NCBI GenBank assembly: GCA_902167985.1
Contig: CABHNZ010000008.1
Span: 124,001 to 188,000, forward strand
Length of the DNA stretch: 64,000 bases
DNA from: Shinella sp. UYSO24
GTDB taxonomy: Bacteria > Pseudomonadota > Alphaproteobacteria > Rhizobiales > Rhizobiaceae
Direction: 5' to 3'
The translations under genes were made by a program, and so were the position numbers. How positions within the stretch are numbered: the first letter of the stretch is position 1; each line of letters begins with the position of its first letter. The notes under the pieces are model-generated. The model was not told where the DNA came from, made no database searches, and worked only from the letters and a program-made list of their open reading frames with translations. Positions 29,076 through 38,673 of the stretch are shown in pieces.

Positions 29076-29996
29076 TCAGCTCTCCCGTTCGCGGCTATTG
29101 AGACGCTGGGCCAGATAATCGCCGACGGTGTTCAGCGCATAGACCGTGATGACGATGGCAAGGACCGGGCCGAGGATGAGCAGCGGAAAGCGGCTCAGAA
29201 GATCGGTGGAGCTTGCAATCATCCCGCCCCAGCTTGGTGCCGGCGCCGGAATGCCGTAGCCGAGGAAGCTCAGCGAGCCTTCGGTGATGATGAGGCCTGC
29301 CATCAGCGTCGGCATGACGGCGGTGAGCGCCGGGATGAGATTGGGCAGGATTTCCTTCACCAGAATCCGGCCGTCACGGGCGCCATGGCGCGGGCGGCCA
29401 GAACATAATCCCGGTTGCTCTGCGAAATCACGCCCGCCTTGGCGACACGCGCATAGGTGCCGACATCGAGAATGCCAAGTGTGAGCATGATCGTCATCAC
29501 CGAGGTGCCGGTGGCCGTGACGAAGGCAAGCACGACCAGAACCGAGGGCAAGGACGACATCGTATTGGCATAAAGATCGACGACGCGCTCGAAATAGCCG
29601 CGATAGTAACCGGCGACCATGCCGAGAAGCAGGCCGAAGGTCACGGATATGGCGGTCGCGACCAGCACGATCATCAGCGAGGCGCGGGCGCATAGAGAAC
29701 GCGCGACAGGATGCTGCGGCCGATATCATCGGTGCCGAGCAGGCCGTTCAGCGACCATTCCGGCGGCTGCGAGAAATCGCCATAGGCAATCTCGGCGAGA
29801 CGAGGCCGGGAATGTAGTTGACGAACAGCGCCACGAGGCAGAGTGCCACCAGATAGAAGACGGCGATCATCTCGAAGGGTGTCGCACCGGGAAGGCGCAG
29901 CCGCGCGGACCATGGCATTGCGGCACGGGCGATCGTTTCCATATCGGCATTGTCGTCGAGGCGACGGGCGGCGAGTGGGTTTTCGGAAATGCTCAT
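29076..29996 (-). CDS. Dipeptide-type ABC transporter permease (DppC-like), frameshifted three times
   Basis: 307 residues after adding single bases near 29803, 29685 and 29390. Hydrophobic helices are seen in each piece: AVFYLVALCLVALFVNYIPG; LMIVLVATAISVTFGLLLGMVAG; LITEGSLSFLGYG context; LGPVLAIVITVYALNTVGDYLAQRL. LGTDDIGRSILSRVLY and ARAMGARDGRILVKEILPN (restored) are DppC/OppC landmarks, the latter being the EAA ATPase-contact loop. The start overlaps the DppB stop by four bases. Confidence 0.82.
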
Positions 29997-30955
29997 GTCA
30001 CGCTCACCCGCGGGTCGATGATGGAATAGCCGATATCGACCAGCATGAAGATCACCACGAAGATGACGACGGTCAGCGACAGGATGGCCTGGACGAGCGG
30101 GAGATCATGGCTCTTGACGGCGGTCAGAACCGTCCAGCCGATGCCGGGCACGGCGAAATAGCTTTCGACGACGAAGGAACCAGCCAGCATATAGGTAAGC
30201 GACAGGCCCATGACGGTGAGGATCTGCGGCATGGCCGGGCGAAGCGCATGGCGCCAGAGGATATAGGAGAGCGGCAGGCCCTTGGCGCGCGCCACCTGAA
30301 TGAAATCCTCCTGCAGCGTCGTGACGAACTCGTTGCGGGCGACGCGGTAGAGATAGGCGGTCTGGTGCAGGGTCAGACAGAGAACCGGCAGCGCCACATA
30401 CCAGAGGTTTTCGATCGGATTTTCAGTGAAGTTGACCCAGCCGGTTGCCGGCAGCCAGCGCAGGACGATGGCGAAGAGATAGCTCAACAGCACGACGATG
30501 ACGAAGGTCGGCACCGCCAGAAGCACGGAGGCGATTGAGCGCAGGGCGCGGTCGAGAAGCCCGCCCTGGTTGCTTGCCGCAAACATGGCGAGCGGAATGC
30601 CGATCAGCGAGACGAGCATGGCGAGAAAGGCGATTTCGAATGTTACCGCCGCACGGTCGAAAACGACCTGCAGCACCGGTTGCTGGGAAAACAGCGTCTG
30701 CCCGAGATCGCCGCGCATGAGGCCGCCGAGCCAGTGCAGGTAACGCTCCCACAAAGGCAGGTCATAGCCATAGAGCTTGTCCAGCGCCTGAACCTGTTCT
30801 GGCGTGGCATTGTCGCCGAGGATAAGCTGCGCCGGGGAACCCGGCGCAAGGCTCGACAGCGCGGTCGCGCCAAAAGTCACCAGAATGAAGACCGGAATGC
30901 CGGCGAGCAATCTCTTCGAGATCGCCTTCACATATGGTGCAGCTCGACTTTGCAC
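29993..30955 (-). CDS. Dipeptide-type ABC transporter permease (DppB-like)
   Basis: 320 residues, intact. N-terminal helix (ISKRLLAGIPVFILVTFGATALSSLAP), the PG-x-PA-x-LILGDNATPEQV periplasmic segment, and the cytoplasmic EAA loop DFIQVARAKGLPLSYILWRHALRPA are standard for DppB/OppB. It forms the channel with the DppC-like protein and serves the solute-binding protein at 32094-33708. Confidence 0.93.
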   Translation of the reverse strand: MQSRAAPYVKAISKRLLAGIPVFILVTFGATALSSLAPGSPAQLILGDNATPEQVQALDKLYGYDLPLWERYLHWLGGLMRGDLGQTLFSQQPVLQVVFDRAAVTFEIAFLAMLVSLIGIPLAMFAASNQGGLLDRALRSIASVLLAVPTFVIVVLLSYLFAIVLRWLPATGWVNFTENPIENLWYVALPVLCLTLHQTAYLYRVARNEFVTTLQEDFIQVARAKGLPLSYILWRHALRPAMPQILTVMGLSLTYMLAGSFVVESYFAVPGIGWTVLTAVKSHDLPLVQAILSLTVVIFVVIFMLVDIGYSIIDPRVSVT

Positions 30956-31028
30956 GTTTCATTCTCCTGTCGGCGGATCATCCGCTCCGCATGTTTCGAG
31001 GTTTCGGGGTGGATCTGACGCCGGAGCG

Positions 31029-31961
31029 TCAGATCTTCTTCCACTCTTCCTCGGCGTCCATCCAGCCCATGTCGCGCTCCAGAAGGTTGCGCTGTTCGGC
31101 CTTGGTGTAGCCGCCCATGTCATGCTCGTCGGCGTAACGCGTGCTGCTTTCACCGAAGACGCGGCGGCCATAATCCATCATGCCGAACATCGACCCCTTT
31201 TCGAGGTAATGCATGGTGACGAGGTTGAAGCCGAGGGCAGCGATATCTTCGAGCTCGACGAAGGGCTTGCCGTCGACGGTCGCGACGTCGCCGAACATCT
31301 TCCAGCCCGGCAGGACCTTGGCCACCTTCTGGCATTCCTCAAGCGTGCGAAGACCATGGACATAGGTCATCTCGGCACCGAGTTCGGCCGCCTTGGCGCA
31401 GCGTTCGATCGCATCGTCCAGGCCCTTTTCGAGCTTGGATTCCGAACGGGCGATGACGACGCAGTCGGTATCGGCGCAGGCGTCGAGTGCCGCCTTGATC
31501 TTGGCGAGCCACAATTCCTGCGACACGACCGGGTGATCGACATTGCCATCGACCTTGCCGGCAAGCGTTGCCGCTTCCATGGCGCGGCCGAAGCGGGCGT
31601 AACCGCGCTCGTTCGGCGTATCTTCGAGAAGGATGGCGGCGGCACCCGCCTTGGCGAGGCGGCGGCAGGTGCGATAGGCCTGTGCCACGTCACCGAAACA
31701 GTCATCGGCATCGATGATGAGCGGCAGCGGCGAATAATCGGCGATGCGATCGGTCGCCCAGATCAGCTCTTCCTGATTGTGCAGGCCCATATCCGGCACG
31801 CCGGACATGGAGAAGCCGAGCGAGGCGCCGGACAGAAGCGTGGCCTTGAAGCCGGCCATCTCGGCAGCCTTGGCCGAATAGCAATCCCAGACGCAAGGGG
31901 TGAAGATCTGTCCCGTCGAGAACAGTTCACGGAAGGTGGTTCTGGGCCTTTTGTCGAACAT
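31029..31961 (-). CDS. Isocitrate lyase / PEP mutase superfamily protein
   Basis: 310 residues. Superfamily motifs: TPCVWDCYSAKAAEMAGFKATLLSG, the Mg-binding LIIDADDCFGD, ILLEDTPNERGYARFG and VIARSES. It lacks the KKCGH loop of true isocitrate lyase, so C-C lyase or decarboxylase subfamilies (oxaloacetate decarboxylase, methylisocitrate or dimethylmalate lyase types) are more likely. It sits between DppB and the solute-binding protein in the operon; it may cleave a downstream acid, but the substrate is unknown. Confidence 0.87.
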   Translation of the reverse strand: MFDKRPRTTFRELFSTGQIFTPCVWDCYSAKAAEMAGFKATLLSGASLGFSMSGVPDMGLHNQEELIWATDRIADYSPLPLIIDADDCFGDVAQAYRTCRRLAKAGAAAILLEDTPNERGYARFGRAMEAATLAGKVDGNVDHPVVSQELWLAKIKAALDACADTDCVVIARSESKLEKGLDDAIERCAKAAELGAEMTYVHGLRTLEECQKVAKVLPGWKMFGDVATVDGKPFVELEDIAALGFNLVTMHYLEKGSMFGMMDYGRRVFGESSTRYADEHDMGGYTKAEQRNLLERDMGWMDAEEEWKKI

Positions 31962-32000
31962 CGATCAACATCCTTGGGGAATTGCTTGGCTGGTGTTTGT

Positions 32001-32018
32001 CTTGGTCTTGGTCTTGGT
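32001..32018 (+). repeat. Short tandem repeat, three CTTGGT units
   Basis: Three perfect head-to-tail hexamers between the solute-binding-protein stop and the PEP-mutase-like start. Slippage-prone but outside any gene. Confidence 0.7.
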
Positions 32019-32093
32019 CAGGCGGGCCGGCATCCGGCCCCGATAGTGGTGCTGCCCCGCCCTTCAGCCGGCGGGACAGCTGATCAAAAGGGA

Positions 32094-33708
32094 TCACTTC
32101 TTGGTGCAGGCGTCCTTGCAGACATAGAGATACTGCTTCTGCAGGATGCCGCCATTGCTTGGCACGATGCCGCCGGTATTGTTGCGCAGCAGAAGGAAGC
32201 GGGTTTCGGCGCCGAAAATGTAGAGCGGCAGATCCTTGACCACGAGCTTCTGCACCTTGTCGTAGGCGGCCTTCACCGCCTTCGGGTCCATCGTCGCGTT
32301 GGCTTCGGCGAGATAGCCGTCCATTTCGGCGCTCTGGTACTTGCCCCAGTTGTCGTTGCCGCCGGTGCTCAGGAGGTTCGAGATGATCGGCTCGGCACCA
32401 TTGGCCACGAGAACGCCGCCATCGACGCAGAGATCGAAGTTCATCTGGCCCTTGCAGGTGGGCGACAGCATGGCCTGATCGACCAGCTGCAGGCTGACCT
32501 TCACATTGTCATAGGCGCCGAGAACCTGCTGGAGATAGGAGCCGAGACGCTTCAGGTCGGAGTTCGAATAGGTGGTGATCTTCATGTCGAAGGGCTTGCC
32601 GTCCTTGGCCAGCGCATCGAACAGTTCCTGGGCATGCTGCGGGTTATAGGTCGGCAGCTTGTCGGCCGGATCGTAGAAGGGCGACGACTTGGTGAAATAG
32701 TTGGTCGGAATGTCGTAGCCGGCAACCTGCGTATAGGCCTGCATCAGCTTCGACGGGTTGATTGCCTCGTAGAAGGCCTCACGGGCACGACGGTCGGTGA
32801 AGATGCCGCTCTTCTGGTTGAAATAGGCGCGGTAGAGGCCCGGGATCTTGATCTCGTGGGTGGCGATGCCCGGCGCCGTGGCATTGCTGCCGAACTGGTA
32901 CGGGTAGCCCGCCATCATCGTGGCGCCGCCCTGAACGACGGTGGCGATACGGCTGTTGGTTTCCGGAATGATCGAGAATTTCAGCGTATCGAGATAGGGG
33001 CGCGGCTGATCCCAGTATTGCGGGTTGCGCTTCACCGTCATCGAGATGCCCTGGTTCCAGCTGTCGAAGACGAACGGGCCGGCGCGACGGGTTTGATGTC
33101 GGTCTTGGTCTTGGCGGCTTTCAGCGCCTCCGGCGACGCGATGAACGGCGCGAGCTGGGCAATGCCCGAGCCGAAATTACGGTCGGCCTTGGGCAGGGTG
33201 ATCTCGATCGTCAGCGGATCGACAATCTTCAGGCCCTTGATCCATGAGGCGACGAAGGCCTGCGACGGCGAAAGCGTTGCCGGATCGGCCTGACGCTCCC
33301 AGTTGAATTTCACGGCTTCTGCATCATAGGCATTGCCATCGGTAAACTTGACGCCGGGGCGCAGTTTCAGCGTCCACACCTTGCGTCGGGGCTCGTCAGG
33401 CTCTCGGCCATGCCGCCCTTCACCTGACCGTCGACATCGACATAGACGATGAAGCCGTAGATCGCATCCAGCACGTCCATCGGACCGCCGGGAAAGGTGC
33501 CGCCGATGATCGCCGGATCCCAGCTCTTGATGTCGGAGCCGTTGATGATGGTCATCTCGCCGCCCTTGACAGGCTGTTCCTCGGCCGAAGCCGGCTTGAT
33601 GCCTGTTCCATAGGTCGTGGCGAAGGCGCCGATCACGGCAAGCGCCGTCAGCGCCACGCGCGCCCGGCCGGCGCCGAATGTCTTGAAGGACGTCAGAATG
33701 CTTACCAT
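32094..33708 (-). CDS. ABC transporter solute-binding protein, family 5 (peptide/opine/nickel type), frameshifted twice
   Basis: 538 residues after adding bases near 33385 and 33078. Signal sequence at about 1-42 (long N-region, then ALTALAVIGAFATTYG), the opening KGGEMTIINGSDIKSWDPA, the family signature VWTLKLRPGVKFTDGNAYDAEAVKFNWER, and GAGPFVFDSWNQG (restored) with VKRNPQYWD. GGAGAAG precedes the ATG at 33708. It delivers substrate to DppB/DppC/OppD/OppF in the same operon. In this context it may bind the thio-imidazole betaine or a peptide-like precursor (inference). Confidence 0.85.
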
Positions 33709-33808
33709 GGTCTTCTCCGTTTTGCGGCCGGTCGTTGCGGCCGCGTTCCCCTGATCTTGAACGGCGAATCGAATCTGCCGCGTCCGGCAGACCATAAAAC
33801 TCAAAAGG

Positions 33809-34384
33809 TTAGCCAGTCTCCCCTTCCTTCCAGCGGCGTACCGACGGATGCTCGATATCGAAAAGATCGAGCGCCCGTCCGACCGTCTGGTTGACGAGAT
33901 CCGCAATCGTTTGCGGCTGGGTATAGAAGCCGGGCACCGGCGGCATGATGATGGCGCCATTGCGTGTCGCCTGATCCATCAGCGCGATATGGCCCGCATG
34001 CAGCGGCGTCTCGCGCACCATCAGCACCACCCGGCGGCGCTCCTTCAGGCAGACATCCGCCGAACGGCTGATGAGGTCGTCGCTGTAGCAGTTGGCGATA
34101 CTGCTCAGCGTCTTCACCGAACAGGGCGCGACCAGCATGCCATGGGCGCGGAACGAGCCGGAGGCGATCGACGCGCCGATATCCTTGTGGCTATGGACCA
34201 CATCGGCCAGCGCGCGGATTTCCTCGCCACTCTTGACCGCACCTTCCTCGATTGCCGTGCGAAGGCCTGCGACGGAGAGGACGAGATGGCTCTCGATGCC
34301 ATCGATCTCGCGCAGCATTTCGAGCGCCCGCACCCCGTAGCAGGCTCCCGACGCACCGGTGATCGCGACGATCAATCGCTTCAA
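33809..34384 (-). CDS. ubiX: UbiX-like flavin prenyltransferase
   Basis: 191 residues. FMN-binding ITGASGACYGVRALEML at the N-terminus, then APCSVKTLSSIANCYSDDL and LKERRRVVLMVRETPLHAGH, the standard UbiX/Pad1 blocks. It makes prenylated FMN from FMN and dimethylallyl phosphate, the cofactor of UbiD decarboxylases. It overlaps the UbiD stop by four bases, so maturase and enzyme are co-translated. This pathway copy is probably distinct from the ubiquinone gene. Confidence 0.92.
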   Translation of the reverse strand: MKRLIVAITGASGACYGVRALEMLREIDGIESHLVLSVAGLRTAIEEGAVKSGEEIRALADVVHSHKDIGASIASGSFRAHGMLVAPCSVKTLSSIANCYSDDLISRSADVCLKERRRVVLMVRETPLHAGHIALMDQATRNGAIIMPPVPGFYTQPQTIADLVNQTVGRALDLFDIEHPSVRRWKEGETG

Positions 34385-35922
34385 AGCGCGACCCCCGGCT
34401 TGGCGGCGGCAATCACCTTGCGCATCCGCTCATAGGAAGCCTCGGAGGGCACGGCCTTGTCGTAACCTTCCTTGCGGTCGCCCGCCTTGCAGGTGGCGTC
34501 GTAGCCGATCTTGGCAACCATGCCGCCGTCTTCCTGCGGCTCGGAACGGTCGGCCGGGAAATCCTTGACGATCAGGATATCGCGCTCGACCCGCATGCGG
34601 GTGGATTTGGCAAGCTCGACCGCCTCGACATCCCAGGGATCGACATCCATGTCGACGATGGTGACGGTCTTCACGATGCTGACGGCACCCCAGCAGATCG
34701 CCATGGCACGGCGCGCCTGGCCCGGACGCGGCTTGTCGATCTGCACCACGACATTGGTGCGGCCCATGCCGGTGGTCGTCACTGCCACTTCGCCGACATT
34801 GAGGATGGAGCGGGCAAGCTGCGCCTTGAGGCTGGCAGCGATCGGCACGGCGGCCAGATAGATATGCTCGGCATGATAGCCCGGCTCGATGACCTGGAAC
34901 ATCGCATCTTTGCGCGCCGTCATGCGCTCGAAAGTGGCGAGCACGCCGGAGCCGTAATCCTCGTACATGCCATGGTATTCAGATACCAGACCCTCAACGA
35001 TCGGCTTGTCGGCATGGATATAGCCTTCGATGACGATTTCCGCTTCGCTCGGCACGAGAATATCCGCGTGTCCGCAACGGGCCACCCGAACCGGTTCTCC
35101 GAGAAGCGCACCGGCACAGTGCATTTCGTCATCGCCAAGGCCGAGATAGAGACAGGCGGCAAGCTGGATCACCGGATGGGCGCCGAGCACGACGGCGAAC
35201 GGCAGGGGCTCGCCCTTGTCGGCAGCCTTGCGGGCCATGATCGCAAGGTGGTGATTGGGCGCAATGCCGATCAGCGCCTCGGTGGGGCTGAGGATCTTCA
35301 GGCGCGCATAGGAGGCGTTGCCGAGGCCGGTTTCCGGATCGCGCGCAATCATCAGGCCGGCGCTGATATAGGGGCCGGTCTCCTTTTCGAAGAAGGTCGG
35401 CACCGGCAGTTTCGCCAGCACGCCCCCCTCGAAAACCTGTTCCTGGATCGGCGCATTCTCGACCAGAACCGGTGCGACCGGCCGCTTGACGGAATTCAGA
35501 AGCGCCGACTGGATGTCTGCACGCGGCACATCCATCGCAAGCGCGATGCGGTCGAGATCGGCCAGAAGATTGCCGAAAGCCGGAAAGTCGGAACCTTTGA
35601 TTTTGTTGGCAATGACGGCAAATTTTTCATGCGTCAGCGAAAGCAGCGCCGAAAGATCGAAGACCGGATCGATTTCCTCGTCCACCGTCAGAAGCTCGCC
35701 ACGCTCGGCAAGCGCTGCGAGGAAGGCGCGACAGGACTGGTCCTTGATGGGCGACGAGCCGGTCGCTGACCCTGCTGCTGAGATGGCCACCTGTTCGGCA
35801 AACGGGTTCTTGGTCGCTGGCATTTCGGTATCCACAGGCACGGCCTTCGCATCTGATGTCAGTGACTGGACCATGAAGGCGGACCGGACGTTGCCAAGCA
35901 AGGTAGATCGCAAACGCCCCAT
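34381..35922 (-). CDS. UbiD-family prenylated-FMN-dependent decarboxylase
   Basis: 513 residues; reversible decarboxylation of an unsaturated or aromatic acid. Family blocks: GPYISAGLMIARDPETGLGNASYARLKIL, GIAPNHHLAIMARKA, FAVVLGAHPVIQLAA, EAEIVIEGYIHADK, then EGLVSEYHGMYEDYG where UbiD has its catalytic Glu region, and DPWDVEAVELAKSTRMRVERDI. The first about 55 residues before SCRAFLAALAERG are extra; the true start may be the Met at 35874 or later, since no clear ribosome site is visible. Promoter-proximal gene of the 12-gene minus operon. Imidazole acrylates such as (thio)urocanate are chemically plausible substrates, but this is speculation. Confidence 0.88.
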   Translation of the reverse strand: MGRLRSTLLGNVRSAFMVQSLTSDAKAVPVDTEMPATKNPFAEQVAISAAGSATGSSPIKDQSCRAFLAALAERGELLTVDEEIDPVFDLSALLSLTHEKFAVIANKIKGSDFPAFGNLLADLDRIALAMDVPRADIQSALLNSVKRPVAPVLVENAPIQEQVFEGGVLAKLPVPTFFEKETGPYISAGLMIARDPETGLGNASYARLKILSPTEALIGIAPNHHLAIMARKAADKGEPLPFAVVLGAHPVIQLAACLYLGLGDDEMHCAGALLGEPVRVARCGHADILVPSEAEIVIEGYIHADKPIVEGLVSEYHGMYEDYGSGVLATFERMTARKDAMFQVIEPGYHAEHIYLAAVPIAASLKAQLARSILNVGEVAVTTTGMGRTNVVVQIDKPRPGQARRAMAICWGAVSIVKTVTIVDMDVDPWDVEAVELAKSTRMRVERDILIVKDFPADRSEPQEDGGMVAKIGYDATCKAGDRKEGYDKAVPSEASYERMRKVIAAAKPGVAL

Positions 35923-36191
35923 CGGAAATTTTTAACGATGCTGCAGTGCGCTCGCCCTCACTGCACTGCGGCATCTCTAAGCCCGTGGATATGCCTGCGC
36001 GAAACTGTGGATGGACGGCCTTCGCCGGATCCCACTTGCAACACAGGTAATGTTATACTATTACGAACGCCACGAACGAACGATCGGATATGGGCGGCAA
36101 CAGCGGATCATCCCGGCTGAACCGGACATCTCCATCAAAGCTTCGCGCACGACTGGACAGACCGTTGCAGCTCTCATATCAGGAGAATTGC

Positions 36192-36362
36192 TACGGTTCT
36201 GCATTCGCAGATGAAAAGGGAATGCGGTGAGGCCTTCAACAAGCCAATTCCGCGACTGCCCTCGCAACTGTAAGCGGCGAGCCTCCATCAGGGCCACTGA
36301 TCGCAAGATCGGGAAGGTGATGGCGGGCGTCAGAGCCGCAAGTCAGGAGACCTGCCGTGGCA
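36192..36362 (+). ncRNA. Cobalamin (B12) riboswitch
   Basis: Ordered conserved elements: GATGAAAAGGGAATGCGGTG (36210-36229), the TCGCAACTGTAAGCGG core (about 36262-36277), GCCACTG (36292-36298), GGGAAGG (36311-36317) and the B12 box AGTCAGGAGACCTGCC (36341-36356). Lies upstream of a BtuF-type gene. The 3' side of the B12 box, CCTGCCG (36351-36357), is complementary to CGGCAGG (36391-36397), next to the ribosome site of a leader ORF, a plausible translational switch. B12 binding should reduce expression of the importer. Confidence 0.93.
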
Positions 36363-36400
36363 AGGACAACCAACACCGGACGAGGGGTTCCGGCAGGGAG

Positions 36401-36514
36401 ATGACGATGACGCAGGCGATGATCTCGCATGCCTTCAGATTGCAGGCCGCCTCCACGCGCGCTTGCAGCATCCTGCCTTTCATCCCGCTCTTTTTTGATG
36501 AGGACAGGATATGA
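36401..36514 (+). CDS. Candidate 37-residue leader peptide coupled to the B12 importer gene
   Basis: ATG at 36401 directly after CAGGGAG, ending in a TGA that overlaps the ATG of the next gene (ATGA at 36511). The product begins MTMTQAMISHAFRLQ and ends LFFDEDRI; it is not recognised. Its ribosome site lies inside the element complementary to the B12 box, so it could transmit riboswitch control to the importer gene by coupling. A small CCGGA/TCCGG hairpin precedes it (36376-36393). It may be only a fortuitous frame. Confidence 0.4.
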   Translation: MTMTQAMISHAFRLQAASTRACSILPFIPLFFDEDRI

Positions 36515-37533
36515 AATTCGGCTTTACCGCCGCCATTCTGGCGGTCTTTTCCACTTTGGCAATGCCCGCCACCGTGCTGGCCGCGCCAACCCAATACCCG
36601 CTGACGATCGAGAATTGCGGCCGCCCCGTCACCTTCGACAAGGCGCCTCAACGCATTGTCTCGATCGGTCAGGGCATGACGGAAGTGCTCTATTCGCTGG
36701 GCCTCGCCGACAAGGTTGCCGGCACCGCCGTCTGGGTCGGACCCGTCCTGCCGCAATACGCGGCCGAAAACGCCAGGATCAAGCGGCTTGCCGATAACGA
36801 TCCGAGCTTCGAATCGGTCGTCGGTCTGAAGCCGGATCTGGTCACGGCGGAATTCGAATGGCATGTCGGCCCGATGGGATCGGTCGGCAAGCGCGAGCAA
36901 TTTTCCGATCTGGGCATCAACACCTATATTTCGCCTGCCGATTGCGTCGCCAAGGTCAATACCGACGGCGGCGACGGGGTGCGCAAGGAACTGTTCTCGA
37001 TGGACCTGATCTATCAGGAGATCGCAGAGCTTTCGAAGATTTTCAACGTCGAAGACCGTGGCACGGCCCTGATCGCAGAGCTTAAAGCGCGCGAGGCAAA
37101 GGCTGTTGCCTCGATCAGTGGCGTTCAGGCGAAGAACCTGCCCATCGTCTTCTGGTTTTCCAGCAAGGAAGTGAAGGGCGATGCCTTCATCGCCGGCAAG
37201 AACAGCGCGCCAGCCTATATCCTGAAGACGATCGGCGCCAGCAATGTGGTGACGACGCAGGAAGAATGGCCACTGGTCGGCTGGGAAACCATCGCCAAGG
37301 CCAATCCCGCCGTCATCGTCATCGCCACCATGGACCGCCGCCGCTATGCCGCGGATGATCCGGCCGTGAAGGTGAAATTCCTCGAAACCGATCCGGTCGT
37401 CAGCCAGCTCGATGCGGTCAAGAACAAGCATTTCGTCATGATGGACGCCCAGTCGATGAACCCGACGATCCGCACGATCGACGGCATCGAGGTGCTTGCC
37501 AAGGCGATCAAGTCCTTCGGCCTTGCGAACTGA
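36511..37533 (+). CDS. Corrinoid/siderophore-type ABC importer, substrate-binding protein (BtuF/FepB-like)
   Basis: 340 residues. Signal peptide 1-25 (ending TVLAAP), then the helical-backbone binding fold: RIVSIGQGMTEVLYSLGLADKVAGT, VVGLKPDLV, NLPIVFWFSS, and a long late helix. Placed directly after a cobalamin riboswitch, so corrinoid is the likely ligand. GAGG lies eight bases before the ATG. First gene of a BtuF-C-D-type set. Confidence 0.88.
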   Translation: MKFGFTAAILAVFSTLAMPATVLAAPTQYPLTIENCGRPVTFDKAPQRIVSIGQGMTEVLYSLGLADKVAGTAVWVGPVLPQYAAENARIKRLADNDPSFESVVGLKPDLVTAEFEWHVGPMGSVGKREQFSDLGINTYISPADCVAKVNTDGGDGVRKELFSMDLIYQEIAELSKIFNVEDRGTALIAELKAREAKAVASISGVQAKNLPIVFWFSSKEVKGDAFIAGKNSAPAYILKTIGASNVVTTQEEWPLVGWETIAKANPAVIVIATMDRRRYAADDPAVKVKFLETDPVVSQLDAVKNKHFVMMDAQSMNPTIRTIDGIEVLAKAIKSFGLAN

Positions 37534-37641
37534 CGCCTACCCACAATCCAACGGACAGCGCGGCCGATATCACCGGTCGCGCAACCTCCCCTTCCCTTCC
37601 TCTCCCTCGCCGATCGACCTCGACCCCCTGAAGGACAGATC

Positions 37642-38673
37642 ATGACATTCAGCCCATCCGGGGCACGGTTCATCGCCCTTGCCGGGGCCGCCGTCACCAT
37701 CGTGGCGCTTGTCGGCGCGATCGTTGCCGCCGTTGCGATCGGCGAGATGACCATTCCGATGACGACCGTGATTTCGGCCGTCACCAACGGGCTCGGCCTC
37801 ACCCATGTGCCGCTGCCGCGCATCGAGGAGGCCGTCATCTGGGATTACCGCCTGTCGCGCGCCCTGATCGCCGCCTTCTGTGGTGCGGGGCTGGCACTTT
37901 CCGGTGCCATCCTCCAGTCGCTCCTGCGCAATTCGCTGGCTGAGCCCTACGTGCTCGGCATTTCCGCCGGCGCCTCGACCGGCGCCGTCTCCGTCATGCT
38001 GCTCGGGATCGGCGCTGGCTCGATCTCGCTCTCGGCCGGCGCATTCTGCGGTGCCATCCTCGCCTTCGTCTTCGTTGCGCTCCTGACCGGCAGCCGCCAG
38101 ACGGCAGACCGCACCATTCTGGCCGGTGTCGCCGCCTCGCAGCTGTTCAACGCGCTTACCTCCTATATCGTCTCGACATCCGCCAATGCGGAACAGGCGC
38201 GCAGCGTGATGTTCTGGCTGCTCGGCAGCTTTTCCGGCGTGCGTTGGCCGGATGTGACGCTTGCCGCCTCCGTGGTCGCCACCGGCCTTGCCGTCTGCAT
38301 CTGGCATGCGCGCGCACTCGATGCCTTCACCTTCGGCGATGATGCCGCCCGCTCGCTCGGCATTGCCGTCAATCGGGTCCGCGTCCTGCTTCTCCTCGTC
38401 ACGGCGCTGATGACGGCGACGATGGTCAGCATGGTCGGCGCGATCGGCTTCGTCGGCCTCGTCATTCCCCATGCGGCCCGCTTCGTCGTCGGCCCCGGCC
38501 ACCTGAAACTCCTGCCCGCCTGCGCGCTGACCGGCGCGCTGTTCATGGTCGTTGCCGATATCGTCTCGCGCATCATCATCGCGCCGCAGATCCTGCCGAT
38601 CGGCGTGGTGACGGCGCTGGTGGGCGTGCCCTTCTTCTCGATCATTCTCTACCGGGCAAGGAGGATGGCATGA
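37642..38673 (+). CDS. Corrinoid/siderophore-type ABC importer permease (BtuC/FecCD-like)
   Basis: 343 residues with about ten hydrophobic segments. FecCD motifs: DYRLSRALIAAFCGAGLALSG, GAILQSLLRNSLAEPYVLGISAGAS, LAGVAASQLFNAL, and MVGAIGFVGLVIPHAAR, which contacts the ATPase. It overlaps the next gene by four bases. Intact frame. Confidence 0.93.
   Translation: MTFSPSGARFIALAGAAVTIVALVGAIVAAVAIGEMTIPMTTVISAVTNGLGLTHVPLPRIEEAVIWDYRLSRALIAAFCGAGLALSGAILQSLLRNSLAEPYVLGISAGASTGAVSVMLLGIGAGSISLSAGAFCGAILAFVFVALLTGSRQTADRTILAGVAASQLFNALTSYIVSTSANAEQARSVMFWLLGSFSGVRWPDVTLAASVVATGLAVCIWHARALDAFTFGDDAARSLGIAVNRVRVLLLLVTALMTATMVSMVGAIGFVGLVIPHAARFVVGPGHLKLLPACALTGALFMVVADIVSRIIIAPQILPIGVVTALVGVPFFSIILYRARRMA

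Noticed and set aside
32001..32018. CTTGGT repeat as a CRISPR or phase-variation element
   Set aside because: Only three 6-base units, intergenic, no spacers and no promoter position that would suggest switching.
36480..36500. Intrinsic terminator at the T run before the B12 importer gene
   Set aside because: The T run near 36490 is not preceded by a convincing adjacent stem; the ribosome-site complementarity explains control better.
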